In this document: one piece after another, positions 35,379 to 44,112 of the stretch
How positions within the stretch are numbered: the first letter of the stretch is position 1
Layout of the letters: each line of letters starts with the position of its first letter
Assembly (NCBI GenBank): GCA_016866775.1
Contig: VGLJ01000028.1
Location: 1 to 59,371, forward strand
DNA from: Candidatus Rokuibacteriota bacterium
Lineage (GTDB): Bacteria; Methylomirabilota; Methylomirabilia; Rokubacteriales; CSP1-6
Direction of reading: 5' to 3'
Length of the DNA stretch: 59,371 nt
Made by a program: the position numbers and the translations under genes
Notes under the pieces: model-generated
Databases searched by the model: none
Told to the model about the DNA's origin: nothing
The model's input: the letters and a program-made list of their open reading frames with translations, nothing else

Positions 35379-37046
35379 ATGAACGTCGCGGCCGTCCTCA
35401 TGGACATCCTGCGCGCGTCCCGCGTGCGCTATCTCTTCGGCAACCCGGGCACCACCGAGCTGCCGTTCCTCGACGCGCTGCCGGACTCCGGCCTCGAGTA
35501 CATCGTGGCGCTGCAGGAGGCGACGGCGGTCGCCGCCGCCGACGGCTACGCTCAGGCGTCCGGGCAGGTGGGGCTCGTGAACCTCCACGTGCTGCCCGGC
35601 GTCGGCAACGGCATCTCGATCCTCCACAACGCGAGCCGCGCACGGAGCCCGATCGTCGTCACGGCGGGCCAGCAGGACACGCGCCTGCTCCTCGACGAGC
35701 CGATCCTCTCCGGCGACATGGTCCGGCTCACCGAGCAGTTCACGAAGTGGTCGTACGAGCTGCGCCGCGCCGACGAGGCGCCGGCGGCGATGCGCCGCGC
35801 GATCAAGCTCGCGCTCACGCCGCCGACCGGCCCGGTCTTCCTCTCGCTGCCGATGGACCTCATGACCCAGGTCGTGGAGGACGGCGCGGCGCCGGCGCCC
35901 GACGTGCGCGCCGCCGCCGTCGCCGACGGGGCGGCGATCGAGCGCGCGGTGACGCTGCTCGCCGACGCGAAGAACCCGCTGGTGATCGCGGGCGACGGCG
36001 TCGCTCGCGCGCGGGCGGTGCCGATCCTCGTGTCGATCGCGGAGCGGCTCGGCGCGCGCGTGCACGGCGAGCCGATCTACCGGCGGTCGGTCTTCCCCGG
36101 CGATCACGCGCTCTGGCGCGGCGGCCTCTTCCCAACGGTGCCCGCGGTCCGGAAGGCGCTCGACAACGCGGATGCCGTGCTGATCGTCGGCGCGTCGATG
36201 TTCACGTGGTTCCTCCACGCGCCGGGGACGGCCATCCCGCGGGACCTTCCGGTCGTCCAGGTCGGCGACGATCCGTGGGAAGTGGGGAAGAGCCATCGCA
36301 TCTCGCTCGGGATCGTCGCCGACGTGTCTGCGACGCTGCGGGCGATCGACGCCGGCCTCGCCGAGCGGATGACGGAGACGCAGCGCCTCGCCGCCGGGCA
36401 GCGCTTCATCGACATGCGCCGGGCGCGTGCCGCGCTGGCGACGCAAGCGCGCGAGGCGGCGGAGGCGGACGCCGCGCGCACACCGATCTCGCAGCCGTAC
36501 CTCATGCACACGCTCGCGGGGCTGCTGCCGGCGGACGCGATCGTCGTCGACGAGTCCGCGACGTCGCTCGGCGCCGTGCTGCGCTATCTGCCGCTCGCGG
36601 CGCCCGATGCGTTCTTCGGCGGCAAGACCGGCACGCTCGGGTGGGGCATGGGCGCGGCGCTCGGCGTCCAGCTCGCGTATCCCGCGCGCAAGGTCGTCGC
36701 CACGATCGGTGACGGGTCGGTGATGTACGCGCCGCAGGCGCTGTGGACCGCGGCGCGCTACAAGCTGCCGGTGACGTACGTCGTCCCGAACAACAGCTCG
36801 TACGCGATCCTCAAGGCCGGGATGCTCGGCATGGGCCTGCCGTCGGCGAAGAAGGGCATCTATCCGGGCATGGACCTCGTCGATCCGACGATCGACTACG
36901 TCGCGCTCGCGCGCGCGCTCGGCGTCCGCGCGGAGCGCGTGGAGAAGCCGGGGGAGCTGCGCGACGTGCTCGCCACGTGCCTCGCGCATCCGGGGCCGTC
37001 GCTGGTCGACGTCGTCATCGACCGCGGCTTCAAGGCGATGGCATGA
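35379..37046 (+). CDS. ThDP-dependent enzyme, benzoylformate decarboxylase-like
   Basis: This 555-residue enzyme of the pyruvate-decarboxylase superfamily has the N-terminal PYR domain with L-F-G-N-P-G-T-T-E-L-P. The ThDP-activating glutamate is in A-L-Q-E-A-T-A-V-A-A-A-D-G-Y, and L-H-V-L-P-G-V-G-N matches the histidine loop of benzoylformate decarboxylase. The C-terminal PP domain has G-D-G-S-V-M-Y then V-P-N-N-S-S-Y. A 2-ketoacid decarboxylation is inferred; an aromatic substrate is only suggested by resemblance. Its stop overlaps the start of a second ThDP enzyme. Confidence 0.85.
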   Translation: MNVAAVLMDILRASRVRYLFGNPGTTELPFLDALPDSGLEYIVALQEATAVAAADGYAQASGQVGLVNLHVLPGVGNGISILHNASRARSPIVVTAGQQDTRLLLDEPILSGDMVRLTEQFTKWSYELRRADEAPAAMRRAIKLALTPPTGPVFLSLPMDLMTQVVEDGAAPAPDVRAAAVADGAAIERAVTLLADAKNPLVIAGDGVARARAVPILVSIAERLGARVHGEPIYRRSVFPGDHALWRGGLFPTVPAVRKALDNADAVLIVGASMFTWFLHAPGTAIPRDLPVVQVGDDPWEVGKSHRISLGIVADVSATLRAIDAGLAERMTETQRLAAGQRFIDMRRARAALATQAREAAEADAARTPISQPYLMHTLAGLLPADAIVVDESATSLGAVLRYLPLAAPDAFFGGKTGTLGWGMGAALGVQLAYPARKVVATIGDGSVMYAPQALWTAARYKLPVTYVVPNNSSYAILKAGMLGMGLPSAKKGIYPGMDLVDPTIDYVALARALGVRAERVEKPGELRDVLATCLAHPGPSLVDVVIDRGFKAMA

Positions 37047-38662
37047 GCGACCTGAAGACCGGCGGCGAGTGGGTGATCGAGGCCCTGCGTGCCGAGGGCG
37101 TCCGGCACGTGTTCGGTATCCCCGGCGTCCACAACCTCGCGATCTACGACGCGCTGTTCCGGCAGGACCAGATCACCCACGTGCTCGCGCGCCACGAGTC
37201 CGGCGCCGCGTTCATGGCCGACGGGTATGCGCGGTCGTCGGGCCGCGTCGGCGTGGTGGTCGTCACCACCGGACCCGGCGCGACCAACGTGCTCACGCCG
37301 CTCGCCGAGTCCTACGCGGGCTCGCAGCCGATCGTGGTCGTGACGTCGGACGTCGCCTCGGCCGACCTCGGACGCGAGGTCGGCGCGCTGCACGAAGTCC
37401 CGAACCAGATCGAGTGCTTCCGGCCCGTGACACGGATGGCGGAGGTGCTGACGCGCGCGTCCGACATCCCGACGACGATCGGCGGCGCCTTCGAGCTGCT
37501 TCGTACCGGGCGGCCCGGTCCCGTCGCGATCTCGATTCCGAACGACTTCCTCTTCGGCAAGACCGCGGGCGTCGTCCGCGGCGGCGCCGGGCGCCGGCCG
37601 CCGTGCCACGTCACCGACATCGCCGAGGCGGCGAAGCGGCTCGCGAGCGCGCGGCGCCCGCTGATCATCGCCGGCGGCGGCGTCGTCTCGTCGGGGGCGG
37701 AGACGGCGCTGGTGGCGCTCGCGCGGCGCCTCGGCGCGCCGGTGATCACGACGGTGATGGGCCGCGGCGTCATCAGCGAGCGCGATCCGCTGTGGCACGC
37801 GGTGCTGCCGAACGGCCGCGCGAGCGAGCCGGCGATCCGCGAGGCCGACGTCGTCTTCGCCATCGGCTGCCGCTTCGCCGCGCGCTCGACGCAGGGCCTG
37901 GTGCTCAAGCTCTCGTTCGCTCCCGACCAGACGCTCATCCACCTCGACATCGACCCGAGCGTGATCGGCAAGCTCTTCAAGCCGCAGCTCGGCATCGTGG
38001 GCGACGCGAAAGACGGGCTCGCGCGGGTGCTCGAAGCACTCGGTGATGGACCGCCGGCCGCGGAGTGGAATCGCGGCGCGCTCGCGGACGTCAAGCGCGT
38101 GACCGGCCCGTGGTGGACCGCGGACGCGGCGCGCCTGCTCGCGATCATCCGCGACGTGCTGCCCGAGCGCGGCATCTTCGTGAACGACCAGAGCGGCGTG
38201 AACTACGCCGCCGAGTGGAAGTGGCCGGTGCTGAAGCCGCGCACGTTCCTCTATCCGGTCGGCTCGGCCGTGCTCGGCTACGCGGTGCCGGCGGCGATCG
38301 GGGCGCAGATCGCGAACCCGGGCACGCCGGTGCTCGCCGCGATGGGTGACGGCGGCTTCATGTTCAGCGTGAACGAGCTGGCGACGGCGGTGAAGTATCG
38401 CCTGCCCGCCGTCTTCCTCGTGCTCAACGACAACCGCTACGGCGCGATCAAGTGGCTGCAGGAGCGGATGTTCGAGGGCCGCTGGGGCGAGGCCGACCTC
38501 GCGAACCCCGACTTCGTGAAGCTCGCGCACGCCTTCGGCGCGCACGGGGTCCGGGTGAAGGGCTTCGATGACCTCGGCGATGCGCTCCGCGCCGGCTTCG
38601 GCGCCGACCGACCGACGGTCGTCGAGCTCAACATGGTGATCGACCCGCCCTGGGAGGTGTGA
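37043..38662 (+). CDS. ThDP-dependent enzyme, acetolactate synthase/2-hydroxyacyl-lyase-like
   Basis: The 539-residue protein has V-F-G-I-P-G-V-H-N-L-A-I-Y and the activating glutamate in A-R-H-E-S-G-A-A-F-M-A-D-G-Y. T-T-G-P-G-A-T-N-V follows, as does the C-terminal ThDP motif M-G-D-G-G-F-M-F-S with L-N-D-N-R-Y-G. It looks like the catalytic subunit of acetolactate synthase-type enzymes. No small regulatory subunit or ilvC is nearby, so a catabolic carboligase or decarboxylase role is as likely. It overlaps the previous ThDP gene in ATGA, suggesting a two-step pathway or heteromer. Confidence 0.85.
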   Translation: MSDLKTGGEWVIEALRAEGVRHVFGIPGVHNLAIYDALFRQDQITHVLARHESGAAFMADGYARSSGRVGVVVVTTGPGATNVLTPLAESYAGSQPIVVVTSDVASADLGREVGALHEVPNQIECFRPVTRMAEVLTRASDIPTTIGGAFELLRTGRPGPVAISIPNDFLFGKTAGVVRGGAGRRPPCHVTDIAEAAKRLASARRPLIIAGGGVVSSGAETALVALARRLGAPVITTVMGRGVISERDPLWHAVLPNGRASEPAIREADVVFAIGCRFAARSTQGLVLKLSFAPDQTLIHLDIDPSVIGKLFKPQLGIVGDAKDGLARVLEALGDGPPAAEWNRGALADVKRVTGPWWTADAARLLAIIRDVLPERGIFVNDQSGVNYAAEWKWPVLKPRTFLYPVGSAVLGYAVPAAIGAQIANPGTPVLAAMGDGGFMFSVNELATAVKYRLPAVFLVLNDNRYGAIKWLQERMFEGRWGEADLANPDFVKLAHAFGAHGVRVKGFDDLGDALRAGFGADRPTVVELNMVIDPPWEV

Positions 38663-38664
38663 GC

Positions 38665-38982
38665 ATGGTGACCGCGACCGTTCGCTACAAGCTGCCCGGC
38701 CACATCGACGACGCCGCCTGCCGCGCGCACTTCCACACGATCGCGCCGGGCTTCCGCGAAGTGAAGGGGCTCGTCAGCAAGCACTTCATCTGGAGCGAGA
38801 GCGGCTGGGCGGGCGGCGTCTACCAGTGGGAGACGCTCGAGGACGCGAAAGCCTTTTACAGCGGGCCGTGGCTCGCGGGCATCGTCGAGCGCTACGGCAT
38901 GCACCCCGAGATCGAGTTCTACGAGGTGTTCGCGCTCACCGACAACGCGCGCGGGACGGTCGAGACGTTCACGGCCAGCTGA
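38665..38982 (+). CDS. YdhR-like (ABM-fold) small protein
   Basis: The 105-residue protein resembles the YdhR/dimeric alpha-beta barrel monooxygenase-like family: Y-K-L-P-G, F-R-E-V-K-G-L-V-S-K-H-F-I-W, and G-G-V-Y-Q-W-E-T-L-E-D-A-K-A-F-Y. These proteins are cofactor-free oxygenases or of unknown role. ATG 38665 has a GGGAGG ribosome-binding site 7 nt upstream and is preferred to the overlapping GTG 38659. It is the third gene of the ThDP unit. Its end overlaps the convergent amidohydrolase by 14 nt. Confidence 0.75.
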   Translation: MVTATVRYKLPGHIDDAACRAHFHTIAPGFREVKGLVSKHFIWSESGWAGGVYQWETLEDAKAFYSGPWLAGIVERYGMHPEIEFYEVFALTDNARGTVETFTAS

Positions 38983-39796
38983 GCCACTCGCAGAGCCCGC
39001 GGCCCATCACCAGCGCCTGATCGTCGCCCGCGAGCCAGGGCAGCTCTTCCGTGAAGAGCGTGACGGCCTGGCGATACGAGCACGGCAGGCGCGTCAGGTC
39101 GGTGCCCCGGAACATCCGACGCGGCCCGAACGCGTCGAACCCGCGACGCATGTGTCCGTGCAGGCTGCGGTACGGATAGGGCTCCGAGGAGTAGCTCGGC
39201 AGCGCGGAGGCCTTGACGGCGACGTTCGGTCGCCGCGCCATCGCGAGCAGGTCCGGCAGATGCGCGAACGCGGCGTCGTCCTTCGTGCCCTGCAGCAATC
39301 CCAGGTGATCGATGATGATGCGCAGTCTGGGGTGACGTTCCGCGATGCGATCGACCTGCGGGAGCTGACCGGGCACCGAGAGCATCACCGGCAGCTCGAG
39401 CCGCGCGGCGACCGGCCAGAACCAGTCGGTCGTTCCGTTCGTGAGCCACGGCCGCTGTGACGCCGAGCCGAACGTGAAGCGCAGCCCCAGCATGCCGGGC
39501 TGGCGCTTCCAGCCGTCGAGCGCGGCGCGATCCTCGGGACGCTCGATCGCAAAGCGGCCCATGATCGCGAAGCGATCCGGGTACCGGCGCACCGCATCGA
39601 TCGCGAGATCGTTGCGATCGCCCTCCCACGACGGCGGCACGATCACCGCGCGCGCGACGCCCGCGGCATCCATCTCCTTCAGCGCGTCCTCCGCGAGGAA
39701 CGATCCCGGGCGGTGGGGATGCGAGCGAGTGCCGGGCCACGGCCGGTCCGGCCGGTCGGCGGCCCGGAGATGGATCTGCGCGTCCACGACCATCAT
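38969..39796 (-). CDS. Amidohydrolase-family (amidohydro_2) lactonase-like protein
   Basis: This 275-residue TIM-barrel metal hydrolase of the PF04909 type resembles 2-pyrone-4,6-dicarboxylate and sugar lactonases. It starts with V-D-A-Q-I-H-L, has G-L-R-F-T-F, and places metal/active-site residues in I-I-I-D-H-L-G and near the C-terminal F-R-G-T-D-L-T-R-L-P. The substrate is unknown. The start (ATG 39796, with a second Met next to it) has a -10-like TAGACT 6 nt upstream. It overlaps the divergent GNAT gene at their 5' ends. Confidence 0.82.
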   Translation of the reverse strand: MMVVDAQIHLRAADRPDRPWPGTRSHPHRPGSFLAEDALKEMDAAGVARAVIVPPSWEGDRNDLAIDAVRRYPDRFAIMGRFAIERPEDRAALDGWKRQPGMLGLRFTFGSASQRPWLTNGTTDWFWPVAARLELPVMLSVPGQLPQVDRIAERHPRLRIIIDHLGLLQGTKDDAAFAHLPDLLAMARRPNVAVKASALPSYSSEPYPYRSLHGHMRRGFDAFGPRRMFRGTDLTRLPCSYRQAVTLFTEELPWLAGDDQALVMGRGLCEWLSWP

Positions 39797-40249
39797 GCGG
39801 GGAGTCTACGCCGGAAGGACGTGCTGCCGACGCTCGCGCGCTGGCATTTCGATCAGTGGGGGCCCCTGACCGGGGCGAGCAGTCTCGAGGCCTACACGGC
39901 GTTGCTCTACACCGCGTCGAAGCGTCGAACGGTCCCCTCGGTGCTCGTCGCGCTCGCCGATGGCGCGCTGATCGGCTCGGCCACGCTCCTCGCCTCCGAT
40001 CTCCCGGCCCGGCCCGCGCTGACGCCCTGGCTCGCGCAGCTCTTCGTCGCGCCGGGACGGCGTCGCGACGGCGTCGGCGCCGCGCTCGTGACGGCGGTGC
40101 GCGAGCGCGCGCGGCGGTGCGGCTATGCGCGGCTCGACCTCTTCACGTCGGGGACGCTGCCGGACTACTACGCGCGCCTGGGCTGGGGCACGCTGGAGCG
40201 CGTCGCGTATCTCGGACGCGAGCGCACCGTGATGGACATCGCCCTCTAA
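39770..40249 (+). CDS. GNAT-family N-acetyltransferase
   Basis: The recognisable GNAT domain begins L-P-T-L-A-R-W-H-F-D-Q-W-G. It has motif A in L-F-V-A-P-G-R-R-R-D-G-V-G-A-A-L and ends with Y-Y-A-R-L-G-W. From ATG 39770 the product is 159 residues and its 5' end overlaps the divergent amidohydrolase start. GTG 39821, which begins nearer to the conserved region, is an alternative. Its 3' end overlaps the convergent trpS stop by 4 nt. The acceptor is unknown. Confidence 0.7.
   Translation: MDLRVHDHHAGSLRRKDVLPTLARWHFDQWGPLTGASSLEAYTALLYTASKRRTVPSVLVALADGALIGSATLLASDLPARPALTPWLAQLFVAPGRRRDGVGAALVTAVRERARRCGYARLDLFTSGTLPDYYARLGWGTLERVAYLGRERTVMDIAL
39803..39808 (-). promoter_or_regulatory. Leaderless-type -10 box of the amidohydrolase
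   Basis: TAGACT on the minus strand (39808-39803) ends 6 nt before ATG 39796. No Shine-Dalgarno sequence is present. Confidence 0.45.
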
Positions 40250-41249
40250 CGCTGGCGGTGCTTCTCCAGGTAGCCGAGGTCGAGCGCGTCGCGCACCAGC
40301 GCCATCGTCTCCTGCGCCGCCGCGCGGGCGCGCGCGGTGCCCGCCTCCAGCGCGTTGCGCACGAGTGACATGTTCGCCTCGTAGCGCGCGCGCCGCTCGC
40401 GGATCGGATCGAGGAACGCGTTGAGCGCCGCCGCGAGCTTCTGCTTCACCTCGACGTCGCCGACGGCGCCGCGCCGGTAGCGGTCCTTCAGCTCGTCGAC
40501 CTCGGCGCGGTTCGGATTGAAGGCGTCGTGATGCATGAACACCGGGTTGCCCTCGACGTGCCCGGGGTCGGTCGCGCGCAGGCGCGTCGGGTCGGTGTAC
40601 ATCGCGCGCACCTTCTCCGTCACCACCGCGGGCGGTCCTTGAGGAAGATCGCGTTGTTCTGGGACTTGCTCATCTTCGCCTGGCCGTCCGTGCCGACGAG
40701 CCGGGGCACGCGTCCGACGAGCCCGTCCGGCTCCGGGAAGACCTCCTTGAACTGCCGGTTGAAGCGGCGGGCGATCTCGCGGGTCATCTCGATGTGCGGC
40801 AGCTGGTCCTCGCCGACGGGCACGAGGTGCGCGCGGGGCAGGAGGATGTTCGCGACCTGCATGACCGGGTAGGTGAAGAACGCGACCGGCACCGACTTCT
40901 TGCCGAAGTCGTCCATCTCCGCCTTCAGCGTCGGATTGCGCTGCAGCATCCCGAGCGGCAGGAACCACGAGAGCCACGTCGTCAGCTCCGCGTTCTCCGG
41001 GACCAAGCTCTCGATGACGAAGCAGCTCTTCTCCGGATCGAGCCCGACCGCGAGCCAGTCGAGCGCCACCTCCCACACCGACTCGCGGACGCGCGCCATG
41101 TCGTCGGCGTAGTCCGACACCTGGTAGTCCGCGAGCAGGAAGTGGCGGTCGTACTCGTGCTGGAGACGGAGCCAGTTCTCCAGCGCGCCGACGTAGTGGC
41201 CGAGATGGAGCGCGCCCGTCGGCCGAATGCCGGTGAGGATGCGCTTCAT
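40246..41249 (-). CDS. trpS: Tryptophan--tRNA ligase, interrupted by a one-base frameshift
   Basis: TrpRS charges tRNA-Trp. The first part (from ATG 41249) has the HIGH-type motif G-A-L-H-L-G-H near residue 13. It also has the KMSKS motif A-K-M-S-K-S-Q-N-N near residue 194. The frame then runs into TGA at 40622-40620 after F-L-K-D-R-P-R-W. A second frame supplies the rest of the enzyme (P-P-A-V-V-T-E-K-V-R-A-M-Y-T-D-P to the stop at 40246). Adding one G in the GG at 40634-40635 joins the two into a normal 334-residue enzyme. Because TrpRS is essential, a sequencing or assembly deletion is more likely than a real pseudogene. It overlaps the inositol monophosphatase gene in ATGA. Confidence 0.85.
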
Positions 41250-42034
41250 GCCCCGCGGACCTCCGCCAGGACCGCGAGGATCGACTCGTGGATATGCCCG
41301 TTGCTCGCGACGACGCGCGGACGCTCGATGTCGACGGCGCCGCCGCGCAGGTCGGTGATGCGCCCGCCCGCTTCCTCGAGCAGAACGCTCGCCGCGGCGA
41401 CGTCCCAGGGGCCGAGCGTGAGCTCCCAGAAGCCGTCGAGCCGGCCGGCGGCGACGTACGCGAGGTCGAGCAGGGCGGAGCCGAGGCGCCGCACCGCCCG
41501 CGCGCGCACCGCGAACGTGGCGTACTCCTTCAGGTTGTTGTCGGGATTCGTGCGGATGTCGTACGGGAACCCCGTGGCGAGAAGGCTGCGGTCGAGCTCG
41601 ATCGTCGACGACACGGCCAGGCGTGTGTCGTTCATCCACGCGCCGGCGCCGCGCTCGGCGACGAAGAGCTCGTCGCGGCTCGGATCGTAGACGACGCCGA
41701 GCGTGACGACGCCGTCCCGCTCGAGGCCGATGCCGACGGAGTAGATCGGCAATCCGTGGGCATAGTTCGTGGTGCCGTCGAGGGGGTCGATGATCCAGCG
41801 GCGCCCGGAGCGGCCGGCGCGCGCGCCGCCTTCTTCGCCGAGGATGCCGTCGTCAGGAAAGTGCTTCAGCAGCGCGTCGGCGACGAGCGTCTCCGCGCGC
41901 CCGTCCATCTCCGTCACCAGGTTGGTCACCGTGCCCTTGTAGGAAACCTGACGGGTCCTGGGATGCTCGCGATGGAGGAGCTGCCCGGCGGCGCGCGCGG
42001 CGTCGACGGCCACGCGTCGTTCGAGCGAAGCCAT
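41246..42034 (-). CDS. Inositol monophosphatase-family protein
   Basis: This 262-residue Mg2+-dependent phosphatase of the SuhB/IMPase group has metal ligands in L-G-E-E-G-G and W-I-I-D-P-L-D-G-T-T-N-Y-A-H-G. The distal aspartate is in W-D-V-A-A-A-S-V-L-L-E-E-A-G. Substrate may be inositol-1-phosphate, histidinol phosphate or PAP; context does not decide. I use ATG 42034, because the open frame upstream lacks homology and the -10 box lies between. It is the first gene of a two-gene unit with trpS. Confidence 0.9.
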   Translation of the reverse strand: MASLERRVAVDAARAAGQLLHREHPRTRQVSYKGTVTNLVTEMDGRAETLVADALLKHFPDDGILGEEGGARAGRSGRRWIIDPLDGTTNYAHGLPIYSVGIGLERDGVVTLGVVYDPSRDELFVAERGAGAWMNDTRLAVSSTIELDRSLLATGFPYDIRTNPDNNLKEYATFAVRARAVRRLGSALLDLAYVAAGRLDGFWELTLGPWDVAAASVLLEEAGGRITDLRGGAVDIERPRVVASNGHIHESILAVLAEVRGA

Positions 42035-42044
42035 CTCTTGACGG

Positions 42045-42053
42045 ACTCTAGCA
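42045..42053 (-). promoter_or_regulatory. Extended -10 (TGC-TAGAGT) near-leaderless promoter
   Basis: On the minus strand TGCTAGAGT spans 42053-42045 and ends 10 nt before ATG 42034. The same 9-mer precedes the TPR gene at 55302-55294. Confidence 0.55.
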
Positions 42054-42083
42054 CACGTGCTGCCATGACGTGCGTTGGCACCG

Positions 42084-43178
42084 ATGAGACCGTGGAAGCG
42101 CGGAGACCGTCCGCTGCACGCGCCCGCGCGCGCGTGGAAGCGCCGTCCCCGCATCCGTCCAGGAACGCTTCCCGGGACGCTCGCGCACGACGCCGCGGCG
42201 CCGCCCGCGCGCGTCAGCCTCATCCGGTTCGCGCACGACAGCTTCGACGAGCGTGAGGTCTCCGTCGACGAGGCGGTGGCGGCGTTCGCGCCCGGTGGCG
42301 TCACGTGGATCAACGTCGACGGCCTCGACGCCACGGTCCTGAAGCGCCTCGGCGAAGCGTTCGGTCTCCACCCGCTCGCGCTCGAGGACGCGCTGGACGT
42401 GCCCCAGCGTCCGAAGGCCGAGCGCTACGAGAAGCACTACTTCCTCGTCCTGCACGCGCTCCGGCTCGTGGACGGCGCGCTCACCGACGAGCAGGTCAGC
42501 GTGTTCTTCGGCGAGCGATGGATCATCACGATCCAGGAGCGGATCGAGGACGAGACGTTCGGCGCCGTGCGCGCGGCCATTCGCCACGGTCGCGGCCGCA
42601 CCCGCGAGGCGGGCGCCGACTACCTCGCGTACCTCCTCCTCGACTCCGTCATCGACGCGTACTTTCCGATCATCGAGACGATCGGTGAGCGGATGTCCGT
42701 GCTCGAGCAGGAGATCGTGGGGACCGCGGCGACGACGGAGTGCCTGCTGAAGATCCAGCAGATCCGCCACGAGCTGCTCGCGCTGCGCCGCGCGGTGTGG
42801 CCGACGCGCGAGGAGGTGGCCGCGCTGATGCGCGACGAGAGCGGGCTCGTCGCGCCCGAGACGCGGGTGTTCCTCCGGGACGCCTACGACCACGGCGTCC
42901 AGGCGCTCGAGATCGTGGAGTCCGAGCGCGAGACCGCGACGTCGATCATGGAGATCTACCTCTCCACCCAGAACCAGCGGCTCAACGAGGTGATGAAGGT
43001 CCTCACGGTCATCTCCACGCTGTTCATCCCGCTGACGTTCATCGCGTCGATCTACGGCATGAACTTCGAGGCCATGCCCGAGCTCAAGTGGCGCTTCGGC
43101 TACACGTCGGCCCTCGGGTTGATGGCCGTCACCGCGGCGGGGCTCGTCGCGTACTTCAAGCGGCGCGGGTGGTGGTGA
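42084..43178 (+). CDS. corA: CorA-family magnesium/cobalt transporter
   Basis: CorA proteins are pentameric channels for Mg2+ and Co2+. The 364-residue protein has a large N-terminal cytoplasmic domain (V-T-W-I-N-V-D-G, H-P-L-A-L-E-D, Q-V-S-V-F-F-G-E-R-W) and a long helix. Two C-terminal transmembrane segments follow, with the selectivity loop Y-G-M-N-F-E between them, and the protein ends in a basic tail. A TTG at 42075 is an alternative start. It opens a long operon; its stop overlaps the next gene by one base. Confidence 0.92.
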   Translation: MRPWKRGDRPLHAPARAWKRRPRIRPGTLPGTLAHDAAAPPARVSLIRFAHDSFDEREVSVDEAVAAFAPGGVTWINVDGLDATVLKRLGEAFGLHPLALEDALDVPQRPKAERYEKHYFLVLHALRLVDGALTDEQVSVFFGERWIITIQERIEDETFGAVRAAIRHGRGRTREAGADYLAYLLLDSVIDAYFPIIETIGERMSVLEQEIVGTAATTECLLKIQQIRHELLALRRAVWPTREEVAALMRDESGLVAPETRVFLRDAYDHGVQALEIVESERETATSIMEIYLSTQNQRLNEVMKVLTVISTLFIPLTFIASIYGMNFEAMPELKWRFGYTSALGLMAVTAAGLVAYFKRRGWW

Positions 43179-44098
43179 TGCGGATCGTCATGCTGGGCGC
43201 GGGCGGTGTCGGCGGCTACTTCGGCGCCAAGCTGGCGCGCGCCGGCGAGGACGTCACGTTCGTCGCGCGCGGTGCGCACCTGGACGCCATCCGCCGCGAC
43301 GGGCTCACGGTGCGCTCGAGCCTCGAGGGCCAGTGGACCGTCAAACCGGCGGCGGTCGACGATCTCGGCGGCCTGCCGCCGGCGGACCTCGTCGTGCTCG
43401 CGGTGAAGGCGCACGACACCGAGGCCGTTCTGCAGCGCGTCCGGCCGGTCGTGACGCCCGAGACCGCGGTGCTCTCGCTGCAGAACGGTGTCCGGAGCGC
43501 GGACCTCATCGAGCGCGTGCTCGGCCCCGGGCTTGCGCTCGGCGGTGCGGCGTACATCTTCGCGGCCATCGATGCCCCGGGCGTCGTCGTGCACCACTTC
43601 CTCGGCCGCATCGCCTTCGGCGAGCTCGACGGCCGGCGCACGCCGCGCGTGGAGCGGGTGCTCGCGGCGCTGAGCGCCGCCGGCATCCCGACGGACGTGG
43701 CGCCCGACATCCGCCGCGTGCTGTGGGAGAAGTACCTCCTGATCTGCGCGCAGGCGGGCATGAGCACGCTCGTGCGCGTGCCCGCGGGCGAGCTCCGCGC
43801 GCACGAGCCGACGTGGGCCATGTATCGGGCGCTCGTGGAGGAGTGCGCGGCGGTCGGGCGCGCCGAGGGCGTGGCGCTCGCTGCCGACGTCGTCGGCGCG
43901 ATCATGCAGGCGGCGCAGGCGCTCGACCCCGCCGCGCGCTCGTCGATGTATCACGATCTCGTCAACGGCCGGCCGCTCGAGCTCGACGCGCTGCACGGCC
44001 ATCTCGTGCGCCTCGGCCGCCGTCACGGGGTGCCGACGCCGATGGCGAGCGCGGTGTACGCCGCGCTCCTGCCGCACGCCCGGGGGAGTCGAGCCTGA
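43178..44098 (+). CDS. 2-dehydropantoate 2-reductase-family (PanE/ApbA) protein
   Basis: This 306-residue NADPH-dependent reductase of the ketopantoate reductase fold has the N-terminal motif M-L-G-A-G-G-V-G-G-Y-F-G. K-A-H-D-T and S-L-Q-N-G-V supply nucleotide and catalytic contacts. The conserved lysine is in L-W-E-K-Y-L-L-I-C. Many members in operons outside pantothenate synthesis act on other 2-ketoacids, so I leave the gene name blank. It overlaps corA by one base. Confidence 0.85.
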   Translation: MRIVMLGAGGVGGYFGAKLARAGEDVTFVARGAHLDAIRRDGLTVRSSLEGQWTVKPAAVDDLGGLPPADLVVLAVKAHDTEAVLQRVRPVVTPETAVLSLQNGVRSADLIERVLGPGLALGGAAYIFAAIDAPGVVVHHFLGRIAFGELDGRRTPRVERVLAALSAAGIPTDVAPDIRRVLWEKYLLICAQAGMSTLVRVPAGELRAHEPTWAMYRALVEECAAVGRAEGVALAADVVGAIMQAAQALDPAARSSMYHDLVNGRPLELDALHGHLVRLGRRHGVPTPMASAVYAALLPHARGSRA

Positions 44099-44112
44099 TC
44101 CTTCGAGCCGTC

